A stretch of DNA of 64,000 nucleotides from Streptomyces sp. HUAS 15-9 (GTDB taxonomy: Bacteria > Actinomycetota > Actinomycetes > Streptomycetales > Streptomycetaceae). The stretch is from the NCBI RefSeq assembly GCF_025642155.1, contig NZ_CP106798.1, positions 7,874,001 through 7,938,000 on the forward strand. The letters run 5' to 3'. A model generated the notes under the pieces. The model searched no databases and was not told the DNA's origin. It was given only the letters and a program-made list of their open reading frames with translations. Positions 25,205 through 33,946 of this stretch are shown here, piece after piece; within the stretch, counting starts at the first letter, position 1, and every line of letters starts with the position of its first letter. The translations under genes and the position numbers were made by a program.

Positions 25205-26701
25205 CGCCGGGGCCTCGGGGACGGTCACCGGCGCGGCGGGCGCGGGCGCGGGGCGGCGCTCCAGACGCAGTCGCAGCCCCTCCGGCATCAGCGTCAGCCG
25301 CTCGGTCACCCGCAGCCGGTAGTCCGGGTCGGACACGAGGTCGTAGCGGCGCAGCAGCAGGCCGAGGACCAGGGTCGCCTCGTGCAGCGCGAACTGGCGG
25401 CCGATGCAGGCCCGTGCCCCGGTGCCGAACGGTTTGAAGGTGTGCGGCGCACGCTTCCGTACGGCTTTCGCGTCGAACCGGTCCGGATCGAACTGCTCGG
25501 CATCCGCGCCCCACACCTCGGGATCGCGGTGCAGCATCGGTGTCAGCACCAGCGCCCACCCGCCCCGCCGCATCGGATGCTCCCCGGCCAGCACCGTGTC
25601 CTGCCGTGCCTCGCGGGCGTAGGCGGGCGCGGTCGGCCACAGCCGTAGCGACTCGTCGAGCACCCGGCGCACATACCGCAACTTGGCGACCTGCTCGTAT
25701 CCGGGCGCCGGGGTGTCGCCCCAGACCCGGTCCACCTCGGCGCGGGCCCGGGCGGCGACGTCCGGGTGCCGGGAGAGGTAGTGCAGGGCGAAGGACAGCG
25801 CGCCGGAGGTGGTCTCGTGCCCGGCCACCAGGAAGGTGATCACCTGTCGCCGGACGTTCTCCGGCGACAGCCGCTCCCCGGTCTCCGGATGCGCGGTGTC
25901 GAGCATCCGGTCGAGCAGGTCCCCGTCCCCGCTGCCGGACCGGCGCCGCTCCCTCACGAGGTCGTCGACGGTGCGGTTGAGGTGGGCGATGTCGGCGGCG
26001 TTGCGCCGGCCGGCCCGCCGCAGCAGCGACCGGACCAGCGGCGCGGGCACGGTGTTCAGCCGCTGGGCGTAGGTGAGCGTGCCCACCATCGCGGTGACGA
26101 AGGGATGCGGCCGGTCGCGCTCGAACGACCCGAAGTCGTGCCCGAACCCGGTGCGGGCGATCGTCTCCAGGGTCAGCTTGGTCATGTCGCCGGGCACGTC
26201 CACGGCACGGCCCGAGGCCAGCTCCCGGTCCCAGTGGTCGGTCAGCCGCCCGGCCACGGCGAGCATCATGGAGTGGTAGCCCTCCATGGCCTCGCGGCTG
26301 AAGGCGGGGGCCAGGACGTCGTGCGCCAGCTGCCAGTTGGGCTCGTGGTTGTACGCCGTGAACAGCCCGTCCCCGGCGACCGGACGCAGATTGGCGATCC
26401 CCAGCCCCACGTGCTTGGCGAACCGGGCCTCGTCCGAGATGTCGGCCGCGAGACGGGCGCCCCACACGAACACGAACTCGTTGCCGAACGCCTTGCGCCG
26501 GAAGATCGGGCCCAGCTCACGGGCGTAGCGCAGCGAATCCTGCACGGGAGTGCGCCGGTCGACACCGAGCACATCGCCCAGCAGCGGGATGCGGCGTGGC
26601 GGATGCGGAATGCGGTGCAGCTCGGGCCAGCCCTGCTCGGCGCCGCGGAAGCCCCTCGGCAGTGCTTCCCCGGCCGTCGTCGACATGTCCGTCTCCGCCA
26701 T
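25166..26701 (-). CDS. Cytochrome P450, CYP102-like single heme domain
   Basis: 511 residues from the ATG at 26701 with GGGAGA about 8 nt upstream. Motifs: I-helix ITFLVAGHETTSGALSFALH, K-helix DESLRLWPTAPAY (ExxR), and heme loop FKPFGTGARACIGRQFA. The N-terminal LPRGFRGAEQGWPELHRIPHPPRRIPLLGDV and AYNHEPNWQLAHDVLAPAFS regions are those of the fatty-acid hydroxylase CYP102 group, but no reductase domain follows, so it needs separate redox partners. Likely substrate: a fatty acid or similar chain. Divergent from a TetR gene that probably controls it. Confidence 0.9.
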   Translation of the reverse strand: MAETDMSTTAGEALPRGFRGAEQGWPELHRIPHPPRRIPLLGDVLGVDRRTPVQDSLRYARELGPIFRRKAFGNEFVFVWGARLAADISDEARFAKHVGLGIANLRPVAGDGLFTAYNHEPNWQLAHDVLAPAFSREAMEGYHSMMLAVAGRLTDHWDRELASGRAVDVPGDMTKLTLETIARTGFGHDFGSFERDRPHPFVTAMVGTLTYAQRLNTVPAPLVRSLLRRAGRRNAADIAHLNRTVDDLVRERRRSGSGDGDLLDRMLDTAHPETGERLSPENVRRQVITFLVAGHETTSGALSFALHYLSRHPDVAARARAEVDRVWGDTPAPGYEQVAKLRYVRRVLDESLRLWPTAPAYAREARQDTVLAGEHPMRRGGWALVLTPMLHRDPEVWGADAEQFDPDRFDAKAVRKRAPHTFKPFGTGARACIGRQFALHEATLVLGLLLRRYDLVSDPDYRLRVTERLTLMPEGLRLRLERRPAPAPAAPVTVPEAPASEPRCPVHGMGD

Positions 26702-26759
26702 GACGCGATCTCCCTTGATCCAGCGGCAGGTTGAGCTGCGGTACCGTGTTGTACGTGGG

Positions 26760-26776
26760 TTCAATAGTGGGTTGAA
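26760..26776. promoter_or_regulatory. Inverted repeat in the P450/tetR divergent gap
   Basis: TTCAA (26760-26764) and TTGAA (26772-26776), 7 bp apart; another TTGAAC half-site lies at 26791-26796. Candidate binding site for the neighbouring TetR protein. TAAAGT at 26806-26811 stands 7 bp before the tetR ATG, which would give a leaderless transcript. Confidence 0.35.
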
Positions 26777-26818
26777 GTCTGGCCCCCTTGTTGAACCGGC
26801 GTCAAGTAAAGTGCGGAC

Positions 26819-27424
26819 ATGGCTGCGAACCAGGGCGAGCGCACCCGCCGCAGACTCAGCACCGGGGAGCGCCGGGAGCAGCTCCTGTCGGTCGGGGCCA
26901 GACTGTTCTCGGAGAGCCCCTACGACGACGTGTGGATCGAGCAGGTCGCCGAGATCGCCGGGGTCTCCCGGGGGCTGCTGTACCACTACTTCCCGACGAA
27001 GCGGGACTTCTTCGCGGCGGTCGTCGAGCGCGAGAGCGAGCGGATGCTGCGCATGACGGCGGCCGTGCCCGGGGTGCCGGTGCGCGAGCAGCTCACCGCC
27101 GGACTCGACACCTATCTGCAGTACGTCGAGGCGCACGCCCACGGCTACCGGGCCTTCCATCGCGCCGACGCGGCCGGTGACCAGGCGGTACGGCGGGTCT
27201 ATCGGCGGGCTCTGGCCGCCCAGGAGCAGCAGATCCTGGCGGCCCTCTCCGCGGACCCGGAGTTCGGCCCGCTGTTCGAGAAGCGCCCCGAGGTGCGGCT
27301 CGCGGTCCGCGGCTGGCTGGCCTTCACCACCGCCGTGTGCCTGGAGTGGCTGCGCGGCTCGGACCTGACCCGGGACCAGGTGCGGGATCTGTGCGCGCGG
27401 GCTCTGCTGGGGGTCATCGCCTGA
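26819..27424 (+). CDS. TetR family transcriptional regulator
   Basis: 201 residues. HTH: RREQLLSVGARLFSESPYDDVWIEQVAEIAGVSRGLLYHYFPTKRDFFAAVVE. The C-terminal domain (RAFHRADAAGDQAVRRVYRRAL, EVRLAVRGWLAFTTAVCLEWL) is a ligand-binding helical bundle of the TetR_C type seen in fatty-acid or lipid regulators. Divergent from the P450 gene across 117 bp; probably its repressor, with a lipid as ligand. Confidence 0.9.
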   Translation: MAANQGERTRRRLSTGERREQLLSVGARLFSESPYDDVWIEQVAEIAGVSRGLLYHYFPTKRDFFAAVVERESERMLRMTAAVPGVPVREQLTAGLDTYLQYVEAHAHGYRAFHRADAAGDQAVRRVYRRALAAQEQQILAALSADPEFGPLFEKRPEVRLAVRGWLAFTTAVCLEWLRGSDLTRDQVRDLCARALLGVIA

Positions 27425-27454
27425 CGCCTGGCGGTGCGGGCCCGAGCGGCCTGG

Positions 27455-27483
27455 TTGGCATGCGCCCCGATCTTCGATAAGTT
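27455..27483 (+). promoter_or_regulatory. Promoter of the DUF2470 gene
   Basis: TTGGCA (27455-27460) and TAAGTT (27478-27483) with a 17-bp spacer. The iron box starts inside the -10 box. Confidence 0.65.
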
Positions 27484-27500
27484 AGGCAAGGCTTACCTAA
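27482..27500. promoter_or_regulatory. DmdR/IdeR-type iron box
   Basis: TTAGGCAAGGCTTACCTAA is a 19-bp inverted repeat with one arm mismatch and matches the actinobacterial iron-box consensus TTAGGTTAGGCTAACCTAA at 16 of 19 positions by eye. Overlap with the -10 box and start site predicts repression by DmdR1 when iron is plentiful. Its last bases run into the ribosome-binding site AAGGAGG. Confidence 0.85.
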
Positions 27501-27512
27501 GGAGGTTTCTGG

Positions 27513-28238
27513 ATGGGTGACAGCCAGACCTGGACGGCCGCGCCCGGGGCGGCACAGCAGGCGCGATCGGTGCTCGCCGCCGCGTGGTCCTGTGCGGTGA
27601 CCGCGGAGGGCGGCCGGGAGGAGTTCGTCGGCGCGCACACCGTGACCGTGGACGGCCGGGTGATCCTGCACGTCCCCGAGGACAGTGCCCTGCTCGCGGC
27701 CGCCGTCTGCGCACCGCGTGGGGAACCGTCGGCCGTGCTGGAGTTCGCCGACGTCGCGCCCGTCCCGGTGCGCAGCCGGATCCGCGCACGGCTCTGGCTC
27801 GCCGGCTGGTTCGCCGTCGAGGACGGCCGGCTCGCCTTCAGGCCCACCCGGGTCGTGCTGCGCAGGCCCCGCGGCTCCGTGGTCGTCGACCTCGACGAGT
27901 TCACCGCCGCCGCGCCCGACCCGCTGGCCGCCGCCGAGGCCCAGCTCCTGACCCACCTCGCCGACGCCCATCCGGACGCCGTCGCGCGCCTCACCCGCCT
28001 GGTCGAGCCCGACAGCCTGCACGCGGCAGTCCGCGTCCAGCCCCTTGCCGTGGACCGACACGGGCTGACCCTGCGCATCGAGCGCGCCCGCACCCACGGT
28101 GACGTACGCCTGCCGTTTCACACGCCCGCCGATCACGTCGGGCAGCTGAGCGAACGCATGCACGCCCTGCTGGCGCAGGCCGGCGCGGCCACCTGCCCCC
28201 GCTCGCTACAGCGGCAGCGCGCAGACGGCGACCGGTGA
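27513..28238 (+). CDS. DUF2470 domain protein, HugZ-like, iron-repressed
   Basis: 241 residues, ATG at 27513 with AAGGAGG upstream. The N-terminal half is a split-barrel-like domain (GAHTVTVDGRVILHVPEDSALLA, VRSRIRARLWLAGWF); the C-terminal half, AAAEAQLLTHLADAHPDAVARLTRLV with LAVDRHGLTLRIERA, is DUF2470. Members of this group are heme-utilisation or heme-oxygenase-like proteins. The iron box at the promoter fits a role in iron or heme acquisition. The 3' end overlaps the convergent lactonase gene by 33 bp. Confidence 0.85.
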   Translation: MGDSQTWTAAPGAAQQARSVLAAAWSCAVTAEGGREEFVGAHTVTVDGRVILHVPEDSALLAAAVCAPRGEPSAVLEFADVAPVPVRSRIRARLWLAGWFAVEDGRLAFRPTRVVLRRPRGSVVVDLDEFTAAAPDPLAAAEAQLLTHLADAHPDAVARLTRLVEPDSLHAAVRVQPLAVDRHGLTLRIERARTHGDVRLPFHTPADHVGQLSERMHALLAQAGAATCPRSLQRQRADGDR

Positions 28239-29474
28239 GGAGAACGGCTCGCCCGCGAGCCGCAGTTCACCGCTGCCTGTGTCCACATGGAAGACGCTGA
28301 CCGTGCCCGAGCGCTGGTTCGCCGCGAACAGCAGCCGCCCGTTCGGCGAGAAGGTGATCTGCCGCGGGAAGTCGCCGGACACCGGCACGGTGTCGAGCAG
28401 CCGGAGCCGGGCCCCGTCCGCCTCCACGGCGTAGCGCGTGAGGCTGTTGTGACCGCGGTTGGCCAGGTAGGCGTACGAGCCGTTCGCGGTCACCAGGATC
28501 TGCGCGGGGTAGCTGGTGCCCTCGCCGGTGCCCGTGGACTGCGCCTCGCCGATCGTGAGGCGGCCGGTGCGGGGGTCGTAGGCACACACCGCGACCGTGT
28601 TGTCCACCTCGTTGGCCAGATAGGCGTACCGGCCGCCCGGATGGAAGGTGAGGTGGCGCGGGCCCGCGCCCGGCCGGGTCCCTGAGCGGGCGACCTCGGT
28701 GAGCGTGCCCTTCGCGGGTTCGAGGCGGTAGCTGTAGACGGTGTCCGTGCCCAGGTCGACGGCGAGGACATGACCCCCGTCGGGGCTGGTGACGAACTGG
28801 TGCGCGTGGGGCTCCTGTTGCCCCGGGCCGGGCGCCGGGCTGGAGTGCGTGACCACGTCGGTGTGCTCCCCGAGGGCGCCAAAGGCGTCGATCGGGTGCA
28901 CGGCCACACTGCCCGACCCGTAGTTGGCGCTCAGCAGCCACCGCCCGGAAGGGTGGACGGACACATGGCAGGGCGCCGCGCCGCCGGTGCTCCGGCTGCC
29001 GAGGATCCGCCGGTCGGCCAGGCGGACCGCGGTCACGCCCCCGTCCTCGCGCTCGTTCACCGCGTACAGGGTGCGGCCGTTCGGATGCACGGCGAGATAC
29101 GACGGGTCGGCGACGCCGGTGAGCGTGCCGTCGCCGGTGATCGCGCCCGTCGCCGGGTCGTACGTGGCCAGCCCGATGCCCGTGCCGCCGTCCTCCGCCG
29201 AGGTGTAGGTGCCCAGGTAGAGGGGGTGCGGGCCGGACGCCTTCGGGGAGGATTCGGCGGGCGCCGGTTGCTGTGCGGCTGGTGCGTCCGTCCGTGGAGC
29301 TTCGGACGTGCCGGTCCGTGGAGCTTCGGACGTGCCGGTCCGTGGAGCTTCGGGCGCGCCCGTCCGTGGAGCCGCCGGTGCCGGGACGGCCACCACCACC
29401 GCGGTTCCCGCCAGGGCCCCGACGAACCGACGCCGACTCCAGCCGCCGCCCGCCGCTTGCGCACCACTGTCCAT
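28206..29474 (-). CDS. Exported lactonase-like seven-bladed beta-propeller protein (6-phosphogluconolactonase family)
   Basis: 422 residues from the ATG at 29474. A Tat-type signal, WSRRRFVGALAGTAVVV, is followed by an Ala/Pro/Thr-rich linker with tandem 8-residue repeats (TGTSEAPR), then the propeller: LYLGTYTSAEDGGTGIGLA, SYLAVHPNGRTLYAVNE, PCHVSVHPSGRWLLSANYGSG, GPRHLTFHPGGRYAYLANE and FPRQITFSPNGRLLFAANQ. This is the YbhE/lactonase family. Since the protein is exported, its substrate is probably an extracellular lactone and not 6-phosphogluconolactone. Confidence 0.88.
   Translation of the reverse strand: MDSGAQAAGGGWSRRRFVGALAGTAVVVAVPAPAAPRTGAPEAPRTGTSEAPRTGTSEAPRTDAPAAQQPAPAESSPKASGPHPLYLGTYTSAEDGGTGIGLATYDPATGAITGDGTLTGVADPSYLAVHPNGRTLYAVNEREDGGVTAVRLADRRILGSRSTGGAAPCHVSVHPSGRWLLSANYGSGSVAVHPIDAFGALGEHTDVVTHSSPAPGPGQQEPHAHQFVTSPDGGHVLAVDLGTDTVYSYRLEPAKGTLTEVARSGTRPGAGPRHLTFHPGGRYAYLANEVDNTVAVCAYDPRTGRLTIGEAQSTGTGEGTSYPAQILVTANGSYAYLANRGHNSLTRYAVEADGARLRLLDTVPVSGDFPRQITFSPNGRLLFAANQRSGTVSVFHVDTGSGELRLAGEPFSSPVAVCALPL
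29290..29373. repeat. 24-bp in-frame tandem repeat in the lactonase linker
   Basis: Three and a half copies of a 24-bp unit beginning GTCCGTGGAGCTTCGG start at 29290, 29314, 29338 and 29362. They encode the repeated octapeptide in the signal-distal linker; the first two are identical, which points to recent expansion. Confidence 0.85.
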
Positions 29475-29603
29475 GCCCGCACCCTCAGGTCGTCGGCTGC
29501 CTCGGTCGTGACAGTCACCTTGGCGTGGATCCGAGGTCAGAGGCAAGAACAATGAGCGTTGCGCAGGGTGCAATGAGAGGCCGGGTGCAGTGAGACGTGG
29601 TGT

Positions 29604-30668
29604 CTACCACTCGCCGTCCTCCACCGGCTCGCCCGGCGCGTCCTTCAGCGGCTTCACCTGGCCGGGCGTGGGCTCCTGCCAGGACTCCAGATCGTCCCCG
29701 AGCCAGTCGCCGACCGGCTTGACCGCGCCGAGGGCGTCCGTGGGTGCGAGGTCCTCGCCGTCCTGGTCGTAGTAGTCGTACCAGGGGAGTCCCGCGCGGG
29801 TGTACGCCGCCCGGTCCACCGGCGACGGCGGCGGAGCCTCGCCCGTGATGCGGCGCCACTCCGGGGGCGTCACCAGATGCACGAACACTCGCCCGGCCGG
29901 CTTCTCGGCCCACTCCTTGAGCTTCCGGTCGTCCTGGTAGACCTCCTGGCGCATCGAACCCCCGACGCCGAGCCCCATGGCGGCGGCCATGGGAGAACGG
30001 GGCGCGGCGGCGGGCGCCGGCATCGCGCCGGGGGCGGGCGGTGCGCCGGGGGCGGGCGCGGCCATGGGCATGGCGGCGCCGTACCCGCCGGCCGCCGTGG
30101 CCCTGCTCATCCGCTCCCGGCGGATCCGCTCCTGCTCGCGCCACTCGGCGAGCGGCTCGTCCCGCAGCGGGAACGACTGCAGCTGTCCGCCGCCCCACAC
30201 CTCCTCGCCGGTGACCTGCCCCTCCACCGTCGCACCCAGCCCCAGCGGCACGGCCACGAACTGGCGGACCGTCCCCTTCCCGGAGTTGATGCCGTCCAGC
30301 CAGGGCTGCCGGGGCAGTACGACATAGTTCTGCGGCCTGCGGGACAGCCGGTCGCTCCACCGCTTGCCGGACACGGCGCACACCTTGCCGACCCCGACCT
30401 GCAGCGCGGCCGGTTCCGTCGTGCCCGCGAAACTCAGCCACATCGCCTCGCGCAGATACACCGGCAGCATCACGCCGCCGCGGGCCCGCCACTGCGCCGG
30501 CACCGTGTCCGGGAAGTCGGCCACCCGCCGGACGGGGAACTCGCCCAGGCCCGGCGGCAGCGGATGCGTACCCGTCTCGGGCAGCCGCAGCGTCCGCACG
30601 AACCGCACCGCCACACCGCCCGGCAGCCGCAGCGTGTTCCCGTCGATCCGTACGCCCGTGTCACTCAT
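29604..30668 (-). CDS. Hypothetical protein with Pro/Ala/Met-rich linker
   Basis: 354 residues from the ATG at 30668 (GGGGGA upstream). N-terminal ~190 residues: mixed strands, LRLPGGVAVRFVRTLRLPETG, VYLREAMWLSFAG and YVVLPRQPWLDGINSGKGTVRQFVAVPLG, then an E-x-x-R-x-x-R-R helix, a low-complexity linker of AAPAPGAPPAPGAMPAPAAA type, a helix MRQEVYQDDRKLKEWAEKP and a C-terminal acidic part with YTRAGLPWYDYYDQDGEDLAP. I do not recognise a catalytic motif. The pattern is familiar from other Streptomyces, where it stays uncharacterised. It lies 61 bp downstream of the FUSC gene on the same strand and may be co-expressed. Confidence 0.75.
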   Translation of the reverse strand: MSDTGVRIDGNTLRLPGGVAVRFVRTLRLPETGTHPLPPGLGEFPVRRVADFPDTVPAQWRARGGVMLPVYLREAMWLSFAGTTEPAALQVGVGKVCAVSGKRWSDRLSRRPQNYVVLPRQPWLDGINSGKGTVRQFVAVPLGLGATVEGQVTGEEVWGGGQLQSFPLRDEPLAEWREQERIRRERMSRATAAGGYGAAMPMAAPAPGAPPAPGAMPAPAAAPRSPMAAAMGLGVGGSMRQEVYQDDRKLKEWAEKPAGRVFVHLVTPPEWRRITGEAPPPSPVDRAAYTRAGLPWYDYYDQDGEDLAPTDALGAVKPVGDWLGDDLESWQEPTPGQVKPLKDAPGEPVEDGEW

Positions 30669-30729
30669 CCGCGTGTCCCCCTTCGATGCCCCGGGTGTCC
30701 CGTCAGGGTTCGACGGCCCGGGTGTCCCG

Positions 30730-31983
30730 TCAAAGAGAACGCCCTTCGGCACCCGGGCGGTTCCGGCGCAGCTTCTCGGGCACGCCCACCCGCTCCCGCA
30801 GCCAGGTCAGACGGGGCAGCTTCGCGCTCTGCTCACCGGAGACACGGTCCAGTTCCTCCAGCAGACGGCGTGAGCGGTGCTCGGTGTCGAGTTCGTCGAT
30901 CATCCGGTTCACCTCGGTCAGGACGGCGCCGTGCAGCTGCCAGTGCCGGCTGTCGCGCTCGACCTCGTCCCGCAGCAGCAGGGCGAGCTTGTCGCGGGTG
31001 GCCGCCGCCGCGTGCAGCTCCGCGCTCAGCCGCGCCTCGGCCGCGTCCGCGTTGCTGCTGAGGTCGGTGGTCACCAGCACCGCGAAGCTGACCACGGCGT
31101 CGCCGATCTCGGACAGCAGCTCCTCGACGGTCGCGCCCGCCTCCGACGCGAACAGCGGCTCGGGGTCGCGGGCCTTGGCCAGATCGGTGAAGGTGCGGGC
31201 CAGCACCCGCATCACGACCGTGCAGATCTCCAGCGTGTCCAGGCCGGTCCGCAGCACCACCCGGCGCAGCAGCCCCTCCTTGACGCGCGGATTGAGCCGC
31301 AGACTGTCCTCGGCCTGCCGCAGGGCCGCGTCCACCTCGACGATGTCGTGGTCGAGCCGGCGCGCCTCGTGCAGCCGCGCCGCCGCCACCTCCACCGGAG
31401 TACGGCCTGCGGCCTCCTCGCCCATCCGCCGCATCAGCTGCCGCACCCGCCGCGCCAGGCCCTCGACCGACTCCCCGGCCTCGTCCACCCACACCGGGGG
31501 AGGCAGCAGCAGATTGCAGGCCATGCCCACGGCCGCCCCGATCAGTGTCTCCACCACCCGGGCCCAGGCCGTGTTCCCGACGGTCGTGACCCCGAGCACC
31601 AGCATGGCGCTGATGGCCACCTCGGGCACGTACTCGTCGACGCGCACCAGATGACCCACGGCCAGCGAGGCCACGATCAGCAGCGCGAGACTCCACCAGG
31701 TCAGCCCCACCAGCAGGCTGAAGGCGATGGCGACGAGGACGCCCGCCACCACCGAGTTGACCCGGCGGATACCGTTCTTGAGCGTGGCGTACAGGGTGAC
31801 CTGGACGACCAGCAGGGCGGTCAGGGGCGCGGTGAGCGGTGCGGGCTCGGGGCTCAGGCGCAGCGCGAGGACATACGCGATCGTCGCCGCGGCGGCCGAG
31901 CGCAGCGTCTGTACGACCACGGGGTCCCGGTGGCGCCTCAGGAGCCGCGCCGCCCCCGCCGTCCACTTCCGTTCCTCTTGCAT
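30730..31983 (-). CDS. FUSC / aromatic acid exporter-like membrane protein
   Basis: 417 residues. N-terminal half has about five to six hydrophobic helices (TLRSAAAATIAYVLALRLS, LTALLVVQVTLYATLKNGIRRVNSVVAGVLVAIAFSLL, LALLIVASLAVGHLV, ISAMLVLGVTTVG), where the LKNGIRRxN segment is the FUSC/ArAE hallmark. The C-terminal half is a long charged helical cytoplasmic domain. Such proteins are thought to export aromatic acids or other toxic organic anions. Divergent from a ROK regulator with an operator between them. The 60-bp gap to the next gene carries a direct repeat of CCCGGGTGTCCCGTCA. Confidence 0.88.
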   Translation of the reverse strand: MQEERKWTAGAARLLRRHRDPVVVQTLRSAAAATIAYVLALRLSPEPAPLTAPLTALLVVQVTLYATLKNGIRRVNSVVAGVLVAIAFSLLVGLTWWSLALLIVASLAVGHLVRVDEYVPEVAISAMLVLGVTTVGNTAWARVVETLIGAAVGMACNLLLPPPVWVDEAGESVEGLARRVRQLMRRMGEEAAGRTPVEVAAARLHEARRLDHDIVEVDAALRQAEDSLRLNPRVKEGLLRRVVLRTGLDTLEICTVVMRVLARTFTDLAKARDPEPLFASEAGATVEELLSEIGDAVVSFAVLVTTDLSSNADAAEARLSAELHAAAATRDKLALLLRDEVERDSRHWQLHGAVLTEVNRMIDELDTEHRSRRLLEELDRVSGEQSAKLPRLTWLRERVGVPEKLRRNRPGAEGRSL

Positions 31984-32053
31984 CCCTTGGCCTGTTCCCG
32001 TTCTGTGGAGGCGCCGAACGTACCGGACGTGGAAGAAAGAACCCCTGGTCCGC

Positions 32054-32074
32054 TTAGCTCATATCGTGAACTAA
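32054..32074. promoter_or_regulatory. 8-5-8 inverted repeat, likely ROK regulator operator
   Basis: TTAGCTCA and TGAACTAA (7 of 8 bases complementary) flank TATCG in the 165-bp gap between the FUSC gene and the divergent ROK gene. Size and position suit autoregulation and control of the FUSC gene. Confidence 0.6.
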
Positions 32075-32148
32075 GGGTTGGGTGAATATCGCGCCGAGCC
32101 CGCGAGCAGAGGTATGTTGCAGGTCGGGCAGGGTTCGAAGGGGGCCAC

Positions 32149-33438
32149 ATGGCGGGGCGGAACGGGCGCACGGTACGCGACCTCAGGCGGGGCAACCGCA
32201 CGGCCGTGCTGCAACGGCTGTACTTCGACGGGCCGCTCAGCCGTTTCGAACTCGGCCCGGCGACCGGTCTGAGCTCCGGCTCGGTGAGCAACGTCGTCGC
32301 GGATCTGATCGCCGACGGGCTGGTCGAGGAGGCCGGCAGCGTCGACTCCGACGGCGGCCGCCCCCGCACCCTGCTGAGGGTCGCTCCGCACAGCGGGCAC
32401 ATGATCGGCGTGGACGTCGGCGAGACCCGGGTCCGGGTGGAGCTGTTCGACCTCACCCTCACCGAACTCGCCCGCGTCGAACGGCCGTTGGAGCCGCAGC
32501 GGTACGACGTCGACGTCATCGTCGGCCATGTCCGCGACGGCGTCACCGAGGTCCTCGCCGAGGCCGGGACCGATCCCGGACGGCTGCTCGGCGTCGGCGT
32601 CGGCGTCCCCGGCATCGTCGAGCACACCGCGGACCGGGGTGCCGTCGTGCACGGGCAGACGATCGGCTGGGACGCCGTACCGCTGGAGGAACTGCTCCGC
32701 TCCGGCTCCCAACTCCCCGACACGGTTCCGTACTTCATCGACAACGGGGCCAAGACCCTCGGCCAGGCGGAGATGTGGTTCGGCGCGGGCCGCGGCGCCC
32801 GTAACGCGGTCGTGGTGCTCTTCGGCTCCGGCGTCGGCGCCTGCCTCGTCACCCCAGAGGTGGAGAACGGGCGGGCCGTCGAATGGGGGCATCTGACGGT
32901 ACGGGTCCGGGGGCGGCGCTGCCGCTGCGGCGCGCTCGGCTGCCTGGAGGCCTACGCGGGTGCCGAGTCCCTGCTCGAACGGTGGGAGGAGGAGGGCGGG
33001 CGCCCGCCGCAGGGCACCGACGAGGAGACCGCGCTCACCGCGATGCTGGCCGCCGCGTATCCGCCCGAGGGCACGGCCGAGGACCCGGTGGCGCTGGCCG
33101 TTCTCGAGGAGACCGCCGAGTATCTCGGGGCCGGCCTCTCCGACCTGATCAACCTCTTCCAGCCCGAGCGGATCCTGATCGGCGGCTGGGCCGGACTCCA
33201 GCTCGGCGCCCGCTTCCTGCCCGCGGTACGCCGCCACGCGACCACGTATGCGCTGCGTCACCCGGCCGAGAAGGTGACCATCGACCTGGGCCGCCTCGGC
33301 CCCGACGCGGTCACTGTCGGCGCGGCGATCCTGCCCCTGGCCGACTTCTTCGCCCGCGGCGGCCACCGCGCCCAGCCGACGACCGAGGACCGCCACCCGG
33401 CCTGGAGAACGGCACTCCAGGAACGGACACCGCACTGA
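32149..33438 (+). CDS. ROK family transcriptional regulator
   Basis: 429 residues, AAGGGGG before the ATG. N-terminal winged HTH (LRRGNRTAVLQRLYFDGPLSRFELGPATGLSSGSVSNVVADLIADGLV), followed by a ROK sugar-kinase-like domain: MIGVDVGETRVRVELFDL, GVGVGVPGIVEHTADRGAV, the zinc-binding GRRCRCGALGCLEAYA and DLINLFQPERILIGG. ROK repressors bind a sugar or sugar phosphate; here the neighbour is an exporter, so the ligand is uncertain. Confidence 0.93.
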   Translation: MAGRNGRTVRDLRRGNRTAVLQRLYFDGPLSRFELGPATGLSSGSVSNVVADLIADGLVEEAGSVDSDGGRPRTLLRVAPHSGHMIGVDVGETRVRVELFDLTLTELARVERPLEPQRYDVDVIVGHVRDGVTEVLAEAGTDPGRLLGVGVGVPGIVEHTADRGAVVHGQTIGWDAVPLEELLRSGSQLPDTVPYFIDNGAKTLGQAEMWFGAGRGARNAVVVLFGSGVGACLVTPEVENGRAVEWGHLTVRVRGRRCRCGALGCLEAYAGAESLLERWEEEGGRPPQGTDEETALTAMLAAAYPPEGTAEDPVALAVLEETAEYLGAGLSDLINLFQPERILIGGWAGLQLGARFLPAVRRHATTYALRHPAEKVTIDLGRLGPDAVTVGAAILPLADFFARGGHRAQPTTEDRHPAWRTALQERTPH

Positions 33439-33620
33439 CCCTCCGGGATGCGAGCCAATTCCGGCAAGCAACCCCACCCGGCGCCACCGGGGCCCGCGGA
33501 CCAGGACGGATCCCGCACCGAGGCCGTGACCGTACCGTCCGACTGGACCGCGCGCACTGATCGCCCCACAGGCATGCACACCGGCCGCCGACGTGGTGGC
33601 GCGGCCCTTCAGGCTCACCG

Positions 33621-33946
33621 ACGCGTGCCGGGCCGTCAGCGCATCGGTCGTACTGGTGCGGCCGGAGACCTGGTCCGTCGGTGCCGACGAGGTCCCCGGC
33701 CGCAGCGAGCCCGCGCTTCGCGTCGGGGACCGGGCCCCGTGGGACCTGGGGCCCGCCGCCGAGCGGCCCGCCGGACATGATGGCATGTTGCCGACCATGG
33801 CTTCCCGCACGTTTGTCGGCCTGCTCGCGCCTTGGGCCGTCGGGCTTGCCCACGCGTGCCGGGCCGCCGACGTACGGGTCGTGGTGGTGCGGACGGGGAC
33901 CTCGTCCGATGGTGCCGACGAGGTTCCCGTCCGCACCGAGGCCGCG
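33621..33946. repeat. Duplicated ~95-bp segment in a gene-poor gap
   Basis: Copy A 33621-33715 and copy B 33852-33946 begin with the same 15 bases, ACGCGTGCCGGGCCG, and align without gaps; I count about 78 of 95 identical positions. Similarity continues ~20 bp upstream. GTGCCGACGAGGT is shared exactly. The surrounding 33439-34023 stretch (585 bp) shows no gene I can support on either strand. Confidence 0.75.
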
